From assembly GCF_039535785.1 (NCBI RefSeq), contig NZ_BAAAXV010000009.1, positions 1,922,001-1,986,000 of the forward strand: a stretch of DNA of 64,000 nucleotides. Direction: 5' to 3'. Under the pieces are notes generated by a model. That model had not been told where the DNA came from. It searched no databases and saw only the letters and a list, made by a program, of their open reading frames with translations. Both the position numbers and the translations under genes were made by a program. This DNA is from Nonomuraea helvata (GTDB taxonomy: Bacteria; Actinomycetota; Actinomycetes; Streptosporangiales; Streptosporangiaceae). Shown piece by piece: positions 51,137-60,297 of this stretch; the first letter of the stretch is position 1; each line of letters begins with the position of its first letter.

Positions 51137-51345
51137 GCCGTCTGTCTCCCAGCCAATGGATCGTTTTCTGACCAAATGATAGATCCAACTCGTTTGCCCA
51201 CCTAGATTCCGAACTGACCACAAATGTTCCGTTGATCCGTCTTTGATCTGGTGTTGAACGCGCCCCTGGATGCTGAGGGTCGGCTAGGCATGACTCACAC
51301 CGCGGGGGCGTGTCATGTAGAGCAACTGCAGGCAGGAAAAAATAC

Positions 51346-51375
51346 GGCCCCGCCCAAAGTTTCTGGGGCGGGGCC
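51346..51375 (-). terminator. Intrinsic terminator of the GNAT gene
   Basis: Arms GGCCCCGCCC / GGGCGGGGCC about a 10-base loop. On the minus strand a run of six T follows (the + strand has AAAAAA at 51337-51342), so it terminates transcripts of the gene at 51391-52035. Confidence 0.8.
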
Positions 51376-51390
51376 GGGGTGGACGGGTTC

Positions 51391-52035
51391 TCAGGCTGCC
51401 TCGACCAGTCCGAGGCGCAGGGCCAGCCGCTCGCGCACGAGCGGCCATTCGGAGCTCAGGATCGAGTAGAACGCGGTATCTCGGACCGTGTTGTCGGCGC
51501 CTCGGCTATCCGCTCGTCGCACCCCGTCGAAGTGTGCGCCGAGGGCCTCGATGGCGGCCCGGGACCTGGTGTTGCGTACGTCTGCTTTGAGGGTGATGCG
51601 GTGGACGTTCCATGTCTCGAAGGCGAGCGAGAGCATCAGGAACTTGCTCTCGCGGTTGACACCCGTGCCCTGGGAGCTCGCGCCCAGCCAGGTGTAACCG
51701 ATGTCCGCCACGGACGGGATGTCGCCCACCGCACCGCGTGTACCCGGTGGCCAGGGCATCGGGCCCTGCCAGTACTCCAGGTGCATGAGACGGGTGGCAC
51801 CGACCACACGGTCGGTGTTCAGCCACCGGATGGCGAAGGGCAAACAGCGGCCCTCCGCCTGCTCAGCCATGGCGGCCTCCACATAGGAGACCATCTCGTC
51901 CCGGCCATCCGGGACACGAGTGAAGGCGTAAGTGGAGCGGTCTTCACTCGCCGCGGCGACGAGATCGTCGATCACCGCGAGGCTGAGAGGTTCCAGGCGC
52001 ACGGAGCGCCCGGACAAGGTGACAAGAGCGGGCAT
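51391..52035 (-). CDS. GNAT acetyltransferase, RimJ/RimL type
   Basis: 214 residues from ATG 52035. RSVRLEPLSLAVIDDL, WLGASSQGTGVNRESKFLML (acetyl-CoA loop) and EALGAHFDGVRRADSRG. Typical of ribosomal-protein or small-molecule N-acetyltransferases. A 13-residue longer start is possible. Followed by a strong terminator. Confidence 0.86.
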   Translation of the reverse strand: MPALVTLSGRSVRLEPLSLAVIDDLVAAASEDRSTYAFTRVPDGRDEMVSYVEAAMAEQAEGRCLPFAIRWLNTDRVVGATRLMHLEYWQGPMPWPPGTRGAVGDIPSVADIGYTWLGASSQGTGVNRESKFLMLSLAFETWNVHRITLKADVRNTRSRAAIEALGAHFDGVRRADSRGADNTVRDTAFYSILSSEWPLVRERLALRLGLVEAA

Positions 52036-52176
52036 GTGCACATGATGAGGGGAACGAGGCGCGCACGTAACCATGCTCTCAGGAAGATCTTTTGCAGGTT
52101 TCTGCAGATAGGGTGTTTCTGCAGGTCAGAGGCCCCTTTTGGGGGATGGTCAACCCGCTCTTGGGGAAAGATTCGC

Positions 52177-53463
52177 CTAACTGTGACATGGCGTCGGCAC
52201 GAACGCGGGATGCCGTTCACGCACCGCGCCGTGCCGCACGAGGGCCAGCCCCTTCAGGCCCCTCGACAGATAGTCCAGATTGTCGGCGATCCAGGGGAGT
52301 TTGAGGGGATCTGCGCTGTTCAGCGCGGTCAGCCGCTCTTCGGGGGTGTCCCCGTAGAGCAGGCTCACCGCGACCCGCACCCTGGCCGCCGCCGGATCGT
52401 CGCCGAAGGCGTGTCCCGGCAGGACGCCGATGCCGTGCTCCTCCAGCAGGAGCTTGGTGATCTCGGCGGAGCCGCCGAGCCGCAGGTGGCTCAGGTCGGG
52501 GTAGAGGTAGAAGCCGCCTTGAGGCGGGGGCGCGACGGCCCCGATCTCGGCGAACCTCTCGTGCACGGCCCTCGCGACCGCGCCGTGCAGCCTGCGGCTG
52601 CGCGTGATGCGGTCGGCCAGCTCCGGCGGCTCACCGAAGGCGTACGCCGCCGCCTCCTGCACGGGAGCCGCAGGGGCGGACCAGATCTCGCTGGCCACCG
52701 CGAGCAGGCTCCTGCGCAGCGTGTGGGCGCCCGCGGGCAGCCTGGCCACGCCGATCCGCCAGCCGCCCAGCGCCAGGCTCTTGCTCAGCCCGGTGGTGAT
52801 GATCGTGCGCTCCGGCGCGAGATCGGCAGGCGAGGTGTACGGCACGTCCGGGTCGTGGATGATGTCCCGGTAGATCTCGTCCGAGATGATCATCAGGTCG
52901 AGCTCACGGGCGATCTCCACCAGGCGGCCGATGGTCTCCGGCCTGGCCAGGCGGCCCGTCGGGTTGTCGGGCAGCGTGACCAGCAGCGAGCTCACGGTCC
53001 TGCCCTGGGCCCTGGCGCGGAGCACCTCGGCGGCCACGAGGTCGGGGTCGGGCGCTCCGCCCTCTCCTGGCGGTGCGGGCACCAGGATGGGGCGCGAGCC
53101 CACCAGATCGGCCTGCGCGGCGTAGCTGACCCAGCTGGGCATGGGCAGGACGATGTCCCCGCCGATCGCCAGGAGCAGGCCGTACAGCAGCGACTTGCTG
53201 CCGGGCCCGCAGACGACCAGTTCGGGATCGGTGATGAGCCCCCGTCGTGTCCAGTAGCCCGCCGCCGCCGTCCTGAGCTCGGACGCCCCCGCCACCGGCC
53301 CGTAGCCGTTGCGTTCTGATGCGGCGGCCAGCCTGTCGCGCAGCGCCGGGTGGACGGGCAGCCCTGCCTCGCCGAAGGCGAGGTGGAGCACGCGTTCCCC
53401 GGCGCGCCGTCTTCGGTCGATGTCTTCGTTTGCCGCCAAGGTGGCGGAGAGGGTAACGCTCAT
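52177..53463 (-). CDS. PLP-dependent aminotransferase, class I/II
   Basis: 428 residues. Features of the AspC-fold: VCGPGSKSLLYGLLLAIGGD, DNPTGRLA, DEIYRDI, and the PLP-lysine in TTGLSKSLALGGWRIG. ATG 53463 is preferred because MSVTLSATLAANEDI starts the typical N-terminus; the track-length frame upstream is unlikely. It is divergent from a LysR gene over 79 bases, so the LysR protein probably regulates it. Confidence 0.87.
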   Translation of the reverse strand: MSVTLSATLAANEDIDRRRRAGERVLHLAFGEAGLPVHPALRDRLAAASERNGYGPVAGASELRTAAAGYWTRRGLITDPELVVCGPGSKSLLYGLLLAIGGDIVLPMPSWVSYAAQADLVGSRPILVPAPPGEGGAPDPDLVAAEVLRARAQGRTVSSLLVTLPDNPTGRLARPETIGRLVEIARELDLMIISDEIYRDIIHDPDVPYTSPADLAPERTIITTGLSKSLALGGWRIGVARLPAGAHTLRRSLLAVASEIWSAPAAPVQEAAAYAFGEPPELADRITRSRRLHGAVARAVHERFAEIGAVAPPPQGGFYLYPDLSHLRLGGSAEITKLLLEEHGIGVLPGHAFGDDPAAARVRVAVSLLYGDTPEERLTALNSADPLKLPWIADNLDYLSRGLKGLALVRHGAVRERHPAFVPTPCHS

Positions 53464-53542
53464 GTTTGTCACGTTCCCAGGGTGGTTGGATGAAGGCATC
53501 ACGACAAGCGAGGCTTTTCGTGGGTAGGCATAAGGAAGACTG

Positions 53543-54502
53543 ATGCTCGAATTGCGGCGTTTGGTGCTGATCTGCGAGTTTGCTCGTCGCGGCAGCATCG
53601 CTGCGGCTGCGGCCTCGCTCGGCTATAGTCCGTCAGCGGTTTCGCAGCAACTCGTGGCGCTCGAACGCGAGACCGGCACGGCCCTCATCGACAGGACCGC
53701 GCGCAGCGCCGAGCTCACCGACGCGGGGCGGCGGCTGGTCGCGCACGCGGAGCGCATCCTGTCCATGGTCGAGGAGGCCGAGTCGGACCTGTCCGCCCAA
53801 GCGGGCACGCCCGCGGGACGGGTGGTGGTCACCGCCTTCCCGACGGCGGCGGTGGCGTTCGCGCCGGCGCTGGCGCGCTCGCTGCGCCGCCACACGGAGC
53901 TGACGCTCCGGCTCGGGCAGAGCAGGTCGGGGCGGGGCATGCGCGAGGTGCAGTCGGGGGAGGTGGACATCGCGCTCGTGGACGACTGGTACGGGCACGT
54001 GCGCGACAGCGAGAGCCTGCGGGTGTTCCCGCTGCTGCACGACCCGATGGTGCTCGTGGTGCCGCGCAAGCACCGCCTCGCCGACCCCGACGTGCCGTTG
54101 GACCTGCGGGAGCTGCGGGACGAGCCGTGGATGGCGACGCCCGACGGTGAGCCGTCGCGGCTGGCGGTGGACCGGCTCTTCGTGGACGTGGGCGGCGCCC
54201 GGCGCACGCCGTGGGAGTTCGAGGGACTGGGGACGATCCTCTCGCTCGTGGCCAAGGGGATCGGCATCGCGGCCGTGCCCGCTCTCGCGCTGGCGGCCGG
54301 GGTGCGGGGCCTGGCCGTACGCCAGTTCCCCGGCAACCCGGTGGGCCGCGACGTGCACGCGGTCGCCCGCCGGTCCAGCGTCCACCGGCCCTCGGTGTCG
54401 GTGACGCTCCGAGCCATCCACGTGGCCGCCCGTTACATCGCGGCCGACCTCGATCCGGTACGCGCCGCGGAACGCCGCCCACCGGAGGATGCCCTGGACT
54501 AG
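53543..54502 (+). CDS. LysR-family transcriptional regulator
   Basis: 319 residues with helix-turn-helix LRRLVLICEFARRGSIAAAA / LGYSPSAVSQQLVALERETG and the periplasmic-binding-like effector domain. Divergent from the aminotransferase. Its 3' end reaches to 15 bases before rnhB. Confidence 0.88.
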   Translation: MLELRRLVLICEFARRGSIAAAAASLGYSPSAVSQQLVALERETGTALIDRTARSAELTDAGRRLVAHAERILSMVEEAESDLSAQAGTPAGRVVVTAFPTAAVAFAPALARSLRRHTELTLRLGQSRSGRGMREVQSGEVDIALVDDWYGHVRDSESLRVFPLLHDPMVLVVPRKHRLADPDVPLDLRELRDEPWMATPDGEPSRLAVDRLFVDVGGARRTPWEFEGLGTILSLVAKGIGIAAVPALALAAGVRGLAVRQFPGNPVGRDVHAVARRSSVHRPSVSVTLRAIHVAARYIAADLDPVRAAERRPPEDALD

Positions 54503-54516
54503 TAGCGTTTGCGGTT

Positions 54517-55188
54517 ATGGCGCCGACGTACGACATCGAGCACCTCCTGCTCTCCCAGCCGAGCATCCGGACGGTCGCGGGCATCGACGAGGTGGGCCGC
54601 GGCGCCTGGGCGGGGCCCGTCACGGTGTGCGCGGTGGTCACCGACCTGTCGGAGCCGCCGCCGGGGCTGACGGACTCCAAGCAGCTCTCGGCCGCCAGGC
54701 GCGGGCCGCTCGCCGGCGAGCTGGCGACCTGGGCGATCGGCATCGGCTACGGCGAGGCCACCCACACGGAGATCGACGTGCTGGGCATGACCGAGGCCCT
54801 GCGCAGGGCGGCCCGCAGGGCGCTGGAGGCGCTGCCGGTACGCCCGGACGCGGTGATCCTCGACGGCAAGCACGACTACATCGGCCCGCCGTGGCCGGTG
54901 CGCCTGGAGATCAAGGGGGACGCCGCGAGCATCTCGGTCGCGGCCGCTTCGGTCCTGGCGAAGGTCCGCCGCGACACGTACATGGGGACGATCGGCTGCG
55001 ACGAGTACGGCTTCGCCGAGAACGCCGGCTACCCGTCACCCCTGCACCAGGAGGCCCTCGCCCGGCTGGGGCCGACCGCCCATCATCGGCTCTCGTGGTC
55101 ATACCTGGACGATCTCCCCCAGTGGCGGCACCTCAAGCACCATCGGGACCCGCTGGTGTGCGAGGGCCAGGAAACGCTGTTCGGCTGA
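54517..55188 (+). CDS. rnhB: Ribonuclease HII
   Basis: Removes ribonucleotides from DNA and RNA-DNA hybrids. 223 residues from ATG 54517: catalytic acidic motif GIDEVGRGAWAGPVTVCAVV, DSKQLS, and DAVILDGKHDYIG (catalytic Asp). C-terminal HHRLSWSYLDDLPQW. Standard neighbour of SCO5389-type genes in actinobacteria. Confidence 0.94.
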   Translation: MAPTYDIEHLLLSQPSIRTVAGIDEVGRGAWAGPVTVCAVVTDLSEPPPGLTDSKQLSAARRGPLAGELATWAIGIGYGEATHTEIDVLGMTEALRRAARRALEALPVRPDAVILDGKHDYIGPPWPVRLEIKGDAASISVAAASVLAKVRRDTYMGTIGCDEYGFAENAGYPSPLHQEALARLGPTAHHRLSWSYLDDLPQWRHLKHHRDPLVCEGQETLFG

Positions 55189-55189
55189 C

Positions 55190-56087
55190 ATGCGGATCGG
55201 CGTCTTCGTCGTCGCGGCGCGATTTCCCGGCCAGGAACCCGGTCACGTGCTGGCGGACGCCGTCGAGCTGATCGCGGCGGCGGGGTTCGACGACGCGTGG
55301 ACGCCGAACACCATTAGGTCTGGCTAGGGGGCCGCTGGGTTTACCCGGCAGAGGAATCGCTTCCCTGATATGGTTTGTGTGTTCGAAACGGGCAGGGCTT
55401 GTCCGTCGCCTACCTCAAGTGAGGGAAGCGAGAAGCCGCTCACCTCAGGGAGCGGAGGAGTCACTTCATGTCCTACGGCGTGCGCCGCGCCGCCACCCTG
55501 GCGGCGGGCGCGCTCGGCAGGACCTCGCGGATCGGGCTCGGCACGGCCGTCAGCGTGCTGTCCACGCAGCATGCCGTGGCGGGCCCGGCGCGCGGATGCG
55601 GCCCGTGGTCGCGTGCATCTCGGAGGCGACCGTGGGGATCGCGGCCGAGCGGGGGCTGCCGATGCTGCTGGGGATGCACATCGGGGACGCGGAGAAGGCC
55701 GCGCTGGTCGCCGAGTACGGGGCGCGTGGCGGTACGGCCCGCGACCACCTCGCCGCCGGGGTCGCGTACGTGGCCGACTCCACGGCGGAGGCGGTACGCG
55801 AGATCAAGGAGTCATTGCCCCGGTGGCTGGGGCCGGGGCTGGCCGGGTACGTGCCGGTGGACGGCCGGCCCAGACCTTCACGCCATATCCCGGAATATGT
55901 GGACTTGCTGACCAGGATCCATCCCGTCGGGTCGGCCGAGCACTGCGCCGAGTCGATCCTGCGTACCGCTGAGGTCACCGGGATCGACCGGTTCATCCTG
56001 CTGGTCGAGGGGCTGGGGGAGCACCGGCGGACGTTGGAGAACGTGCGGCGGTTGGGGGCCGAGGTGCTGCCGATGCTGCGCCGGTGA
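55190..56087 (+). pseudogene. Luciferase-like (LLM) oxidoreductase, interrupted
   Basis: Remains of one LLM gene in three pieces. 55190-55314 encodes MRIGVFVVAARFPGQEPGHV to FDDAWTP; the next expected words AEHHF follow only with one missing base (GAACACCAT), then a 150-bp insertion at 55315-55464. The body resumes with TTCATGTCCTACGGC (FMSYGV) and GRTSRIGLGTAVSVLSTQH, then about 100 codons are deleted and the frame changes near 55600, continuing with AERGLPMLLGMHIGDAEKAA to 56087. At least three lesions, so dead. A second gene of this family is intact at 38607. Confidence 0.72.
55315..55464 (+). mobile_element. 150-bp insertion, IS200/IS605-end-like relic with omega-RNA-like right end
   Basis: Inserted precisely between the codons CAT and TTC of the LLM gene. 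The left end has an imperfect hairpin GCC-GCT-GGG / CCC-GGC (55331-55349). The right end has TCAAGTGAGGGAAGCGAGAA, then the hairpin CCGCTC-N8-GAGCGG (55436-55455) and a 9-base tail. No target-site duplication and no coding capacity. Subterminal hairpins at both ends without duplication fit IS200/IS605- or IS607-type elements; the right side resembles the structured 3' end RNA of TnpB elements. Family assignment is by recall only. Confidence 0.45.
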
Positions 56088-56126
56088 CCCCGGCTGTGCT
56101 CAAAAGGGGCCACCGGCGCGCGCGGG

Positions 56127-56513
56127 TCAGCAGTCCACCAGCTCCGGCTGCTGGTTGAGGATCTGAGCCCGCGCGGTGACGAAGTCGCCCAGGGCCTTGG
56201 TGGCCGCCGGGTCGAAGACGGCGACCCGGTGGCAGTTCTGGAAGGCCAGGCGGACCCCGTAGTGGCGCTCCAGCGCGCCGCGCATCGCGTCGCTGGCCAG
56301 GCAGCGCAGGAGCTGGCCTCGGGCCTCCTCCGACGGCGGTGGCACCTGGTTGTCGGCGAACTCTGCTCCGGTCTGCTCGCGCTGCTCGACCAGCTCGCTG
56401 ATCAGCGACCACGCGTACGGGAGCGAGTCGCGGACGCACGCGAGGAATGCCGCGTCGTCCACGTCACCGGCTCTGGCCTGGTCGAGCAGATCGTTCGGAA
56501 CGGTCAGCGACAT
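56127..56513 (-). CDS. SCO5389-family protein
   Basis: 128-residue conserved actinobacterial protein: LTVPNDLLDQARAGDVDDAA, VRDSLPYAWSLISELVEQRE, LERHYGVRLAFQNCHRVAVF. Function unknown; usually found near rnhB. Acidic, helical, no membrane segment. 78 bases downstream of the CooC-like ATPase gene on the same strand, possibly co-transcribed. Confidence 0.85.
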   Translation of the reverse strand: MSLTVPNDLLDQARAGDVDDAAFLACVRDSLPYAWSLISELVEQREQTGAEFADNQVPPPSEEARGQLLRCLASDAMRGALERHYGVRLAFQNCHRVAVFDPAATKALGDFVTARAQILNQQPELVDC

Positions 56514-56591
56514 GCTGTCTCCTCTCGAAAGGGATCAAATGTGACGCTATGCGGGGACATGCTCTTGCTCCAGATGGCTTGAGGGGGGCAG

Positions 56592-57521
56592 TCAGGGGCC
56601 GTACACGAAATCCGGGTCTATCTGCGAGGCCAGGTCGAGGCCGGTCCGCTCGTTGCCCCACGCGCGGGCGTTGCGCAGGTGGAACTCCACGGTCTGCCGG
56701 CCGAAGCGCTCCCAGTCCTTGTCCTGCTCGTCGACGGCCTTGTGCAGCACGGCCAGCGCGTCGGCGTTGGCCGGCTCCAGGTCGTCGAGGGTGAAGTGGC
56801 GGCCCTGCTCCATGGCGCGCACGGCGGCCGAGTGCTCCATCCAGGTGATCAGGTCGTCGCCCGCGTGCCCGCGCAGGAAGTCGACGTCGGACTGGCTGTG
56901 GACCTTGTTGCCGACCACGGCGAGCGCGACGCCGTACGAGGCGGCGTGGTCGCGGTACTGCCGGTAGACGCCCACGCCCTGCCTGGTCGGCTCGGCGACG
57001 AGGAACGTCAGGTCGAACCGGGTGAAGAGCCCGGAGGCGAAGGAGTCGGCGCCCGCGGTCATGTCGACCACGACGTACTCGCCGGGACCGTCGACCAGGT
57101 GGTTGAGCAGCAGCTCCACCGCGCCCACCTTCGAGTGGTAGCAGGCCACGCCCAGGTCGTCCTCGCTGAACGGGCCCGTCGCCAGCAGGCGCAGGCCCTC
57201 GGGCGTGGTCAGCGCGTACGGGTCGGCGGCCAGGTCGTCGAAGCTCAGCAGCCGCGAGCCGCGGCCGGGCGGGGTCGTCTTGAGCATGGCGTCGGCGGAG
57301 GGGATGAGCGGGTTGTCGCCGCGCAGCCGCTCCTTGATCTCGGTGAGGTGGGCCCCGAGCGGCTCCGGCTGCCGGTCGAGGCCGAGCACCATGGCCAGGT
57401 GCTGGTTGATGTCGGCGTCGATGGCCACCACCGGCCCGCCCTGCCGCGCCACGTGCCGGGCGAACAGCGCGGACATCGTCGTCTTGCCGCTGCCGCCCTT
57501 TCCGACGAACGCCACTCTCAC
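56592..57521 (-). CDS. CooC/ParA-like deviant-Walker ATPase
   Basis: 309 residues from GTG 57521 with GGAGGGG upstream. Starts RVAFVGKGGSGKTTMSALFA, a deviant Walker A P-loop, with VVAIDADINQHLAMVLG and VVVDMTAGADSFASGLFTRF. CooC-type proteins insert metal or act in maturation; partner unknown here. The longer frame includes 39 residues from the intergenic region and lacks a ribosome-binding site. Divergent from the TPR gene by 67 bases. Confidence 0.88.
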   Translation of the reverse strand: MRVAFVGKGGSGKTTMSALFARHVARQGGPVVAIDADINQHLAMVLGLDRQPEPLGAHLTEIKERLRGDNPLIPSADAMLKTTPPGRGSRLLSFDDLAADPYALTTPEGLRLLATGPFSEDDLGVACYHSKVGAVELLLNHLVDGPGEYVVVDMTAGADSFASGLFTRFDLTFLVAEPTRQGVGVYRQYRDHAASYGVALAVVGNKVHSQSDVDFLRGHAGDDLITWMEHSAAVRAMEQGRHFTLDDLEPANADALAVLHKAVDEQDKDWERFGRQTVEFHLRNARAWGNERTGLDLASQIDPDFVYGP

Positions 57522-57588
57522 GGCCCCTCCATGCGAGTATGAAAACCGTTTCCATTTCAGGTCGGCACCATCATGCCACACTGTGCGC

Positions 57589-58062
57589 ATGCGCGATGAC
57601 GAATTGGCCCGGGGCGTGCGTCTACGGGAGGAGGGCAAGCCGGAGGAGGCCAGGGAGGTGCTGGTCGAGCTGGCGCGCCGGCATCCGGACGACGCTGAGG
57701 TGGCCTACCAGGCGGCGTGGGTGCACGACGTCCTCGGCCTGGAGACCGAGGCGGTGCCGTACTACGAGAGGGCCCTGGCGGGCAAGGAGCTGAGTGATCG
57801 GCTGGGGGCGTACACCGGCTACGGCAGCACGTTGCGCGGGCTCGGGCGGTATGACCAGGCGCTGGAGACGTTCGTCAAGGCGCTGGAGGAGTTCCCCGGC
57901 GACGCGGCGTTGCGCACGTTCATGGCGATGACGCTCTACAACCTCGGCCGCTCCCGCGACGCGGTCTCGACGTTGCTCAAGGTGGTCGCCGAGTCGGGCC
58001 AGGTCGGCGGTTACCGGCGGGCTGTCGAGTACTACGCGGACCGCCTGGATGAGACGTTCTAG
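57589..58062 (+). CDS. Tetratricopeptide-repeat protein
   Basis: 157 residues with about three TPR units (EEAREVLVELARRHPDDAEV, AVPYYERALAGKELSDRLGA, QALETFVKALEEFPGDAALR), followed by a helical tail. A small protein-interaction module. Overlaps the convergent LCP gene by 4 bases. Confidence 0.85.
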   Translation: MRDDELARGVRLREEGKPEEAREVLVELARRHPDDAEVAYQAAWVHDVLGLETEAVPYYERALAGKELSDRLGAYTGYGSTLRGLGRYDQALETFVKALEEFPGDAALRTFMAMTLYNLGRSRDAVSTLLKVVAESGQVGGYRRAVEYYADRLDETF

Positions 58063-59417
58063 GCGCAGGTCGCGTCGAGGTTGACCGGGCTGTCCAGGCT
58101 CGGGGTCCGTGCCGGGTGACCGGCCGAGGGGCGCTCCTCCAGGGCGTCGGCGACCTTGCGGCGGATCAGGGACCAGTCGGGGTACGCCGTGTTGATCAGT
58201 GGCGGCACGAAGCTGAGGCTGCGGACCTTCGCGTCCTTGACCTTCTGTGACAGGTCCACGACGGCCGGCAGCACCTCCTGCGGGAGATCGGTGGAGATGG
58301 CCCGCTTGGTGGCTATGGCCAGCCGCTCGAAGCTGTTGAGCACGGTCATCGGCTCGGCCTGCTTGGCGACCGCGTTGAGCAGGCACTTCTGGCGGCCCAT
58401 GCGGACGTAGTCGTCGCTGTCGGTACGCGAGCGGCCGTACCAGAGGGCCTCCTCGCCGGACAGCCTGCGGGTGCCGGCCGGCAGGAGGCCCTCGCGGTAC
58501 TTGCCGTACACGATGGGCTCCTTGATGGTGACCTTCACGCCACCCATGGCGTCGATGATCTCCGCGAACCCCTTCATGTCCACGAGCGCGTAGTAGTCCA
58601 CGTCGATGCCGAGGATGCTGCCGATCGTCTGCTTGAGCAGGGTCGAGCCGCGCTTGCCCTTGGGCACGCCCGGCACCATGTCCGGGTTGTCCTCGGCGAA
58701 CTGGTAGACCTCGTTGAGCAGGCCGGGGGTTTCCGGGCCGCTGCCGGTGAAGCCGAAGGGGAAGCGCGCCCTGGCCGGCCCGTCGGGGAACTCGATGCGC
58801 TGGAGGTTCCGCGGCAGCCCGAACAGGACGGTGGCGCCGGTCTCGATGTCCACGCTGGCCACGGTCATGCTGTCGGTACGCACGCCGGGGCGGCTCGGCG
58901 CCGCGTCCCCGCCCAGGAGCAGGAAGTTGACCCGGCGGGCGCCGTGCCACGGGTCCTGGGCCATGACCGGCGTGCTGGCGGCGGGGGCGAACACGGTGTT
59001 CACGACGTCTCGCGACAGGTACGTGAGCCGGGCGGCGTACACGGTCGGGGCCAGGACCAGCGCGCACAGGGCGGCGGTCAGCGTCGTGGTCAGGAAGCGG
59101 CCCACGGTGTCCGCGCTCGGCGGGCGTACCAGGAGGAAGGACCAGACGATCACGCCGGTCCAGGCGAGCGCGACCACCACCAGCACCACGGTGAGCCCGA
59201 CGAGCCAGCGGGGCTGCACCGCGAGCGACAGCAGGTGGGCACTGTACGCGGTGACCATGGTGAGGATGCCGGCGAGCATCACCACATATCCGAACATGAG
59301 CGCCAGGCCTGTCTTGAGGCGTTCGGCGGCGAGGTGCGCCACGCCCCACAGCAGAGCCGAGGCGAGCGTCAGTGCCATGCTCGCCCCCAGGCCGAATCCC
59401 CGCCGGTTCTCTGTCAT
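58059..59417 (-). CDS. LCP (LytR-CpsA-Psr) family glycopolymer transferase
   Basis: 452 residues. Three hydrophobic segments in the first 130 residues, longer than the usual single anchor, then the extracellular LCP domain: VNFLLLGGDAAPSRPGVRTD, Arg-rich phosphate loop DSMTVASVDI, and YGRSRTDSDDYVRMGRQK. Attaches teichoic acid-like or arabinogalactan polymers to peptidoglycan. C-terminal tail Cys-containing. Confidence 0.9.
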   Translation of the reverse strand: MTENRRGFGLGASMALTLASALLWGVAHLAAERLKTGLALMFGYVVMLAGILTMVTAYSAHLLSLAVQPRWLVGLTVVLVVVALAWTGVIVWSFLLVRPPSADTVGRFLTTTLTAALCALVLAPTVYAARLTYLSRDVVNTVFAPAASTPVMAQDPWHGARRVNFLLLGGDAAPSRPGVRTDSMTVASVDIETGATVLFGLPRNLQRIEFPDGPARARFPFGFTGSGPETPGLLNEVYQFAEDNPDMVPGVPKGKRGSTLLKQTIGSILGIDVDYYALVDMKGFAEIIDAMGGVKVTIKEPIVYGKYREGLLPAGTRRLSGEEALWYGRSRTDSDDYVRMGRQKCLLNAVAKQAEPMTVLNSFERLAIATKRAISTDLPQEVLPAVVDLSQKVKDAKVRSLSFVPPLINTAYPDWSLIRRKVADALEERPSAGHPARTPSLDSPVNLDATCA

Positions 59418-59544
59418 GCCCGGTCAAACCCCCATCGTGCGCTCATCCAGGTCACCGTAGTAATGCGCTGTGCGGGAAAGACGGTAGGAAGGCGACGGGT
59501 TCGGTCAATTCCCCGTCAAGACCACCTTGAGATATAACGTGTCT

Positions 59545-60276
59545 ATGCGCAAGCGACACGGGAGTTATGGATTTGACGCACCCTGGCCGCTGGTCGGTCT
59601 GCTCTTAGGCGCGATCGTGCTGCTGGCCCTCTCGGTGATCTCCTTCTTGCTCGACGTCTCCCCGGCGGGCATCGCGTTCCTGCTCGGCGGGCTCTACACG
59701 CTGGCCAGCGCGGTCAGCTACCTCTACACGACGCGCCGGGGCAAGTTCGTGGTCTGGGCCGAGGAGCTCAAGCGGCTGAAGGGCGACGAGCGGCTGCTCG
59801 ACCTCGGCTGCGGCCGTGGCGCGGTGCTGCTGATGGCGGCGGAACGGCTCGAGCACGGCAGGGCGACCGGCATCGACCTGTGGCGTTCCAAGGACCAGTC
59901 AGGCAACGCCGAGTCGACGGCCAGGGCGAACGCCGAGGCCGAGGGCGTCTCCGACCGGGTCGAGCTGGTGACGGGCGACATGCGCGACCTGCCGTTCGGC
60001 GACGACGCGTTCGACGTGATCGTGTCGAGCCTGGCCATCCACAACATCCCCGACGCCGACGGGCGCGCGCAGGCCGTGCGCGAGGCGCACCGGGTGCTGC
60101 GGCCCGGCGGGCTGATGCTGATCGCCGACTTCCAGCACACGGACGCGTACGAGGACACGCTGCGCTCGCTCGACGTGGTTGACGTGCGGCGACGCGACGC
60201 GGGCTGGCGATTCTGGTACGGAGGGCCGTGGTTCGGCACGCGCATCCTGGAAGCCAGGAAGCCTATCCAGCGATGA
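59545..60276 (+). CDS. Membrane-anchored class I SAM methyltransferase
   Basis: 243 residues. Two N-terminal hydrophobic helices (WPLVGLLLGAIVLLALSVIS, GIAFLLGGLYTLASAVSYL) then a methyltransferase with LLDLGCGRGAVLLMAAERL and VSSLAIHNIPDADGRAQAV. ATG 59545 is chosen; upstream GTG 59539 and TTG 59527 are alternatives and none has a clear ribosome-binding site. Twenty-one bases before the MFS gene. Confidence 0.82.
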   Translation: MRKRHGSYGFDAPWPLVGLLLGAIVLLALSVISFLLDVSPAGIAFLLGGLYTLASAVSYLYTTRRGKFVVWAEELKRLKGDERLLDLGCGRGAVLLMAAERLEHGRATGIDLWRSKDQSGNAESTARANAEAEGVSDRVELVTGDMRDLPFGDDAFDVIVSSLAIHNIPDADGRAQAVREAHRVLRPGGLMLIADFQHTDAYEDTLRSLDVVDVRRRDAGWRFWYGGPWFGTRILEARKPIQR

Positions 60277-60297
60277 GCCGGGTAGCCACAGGAGCTT

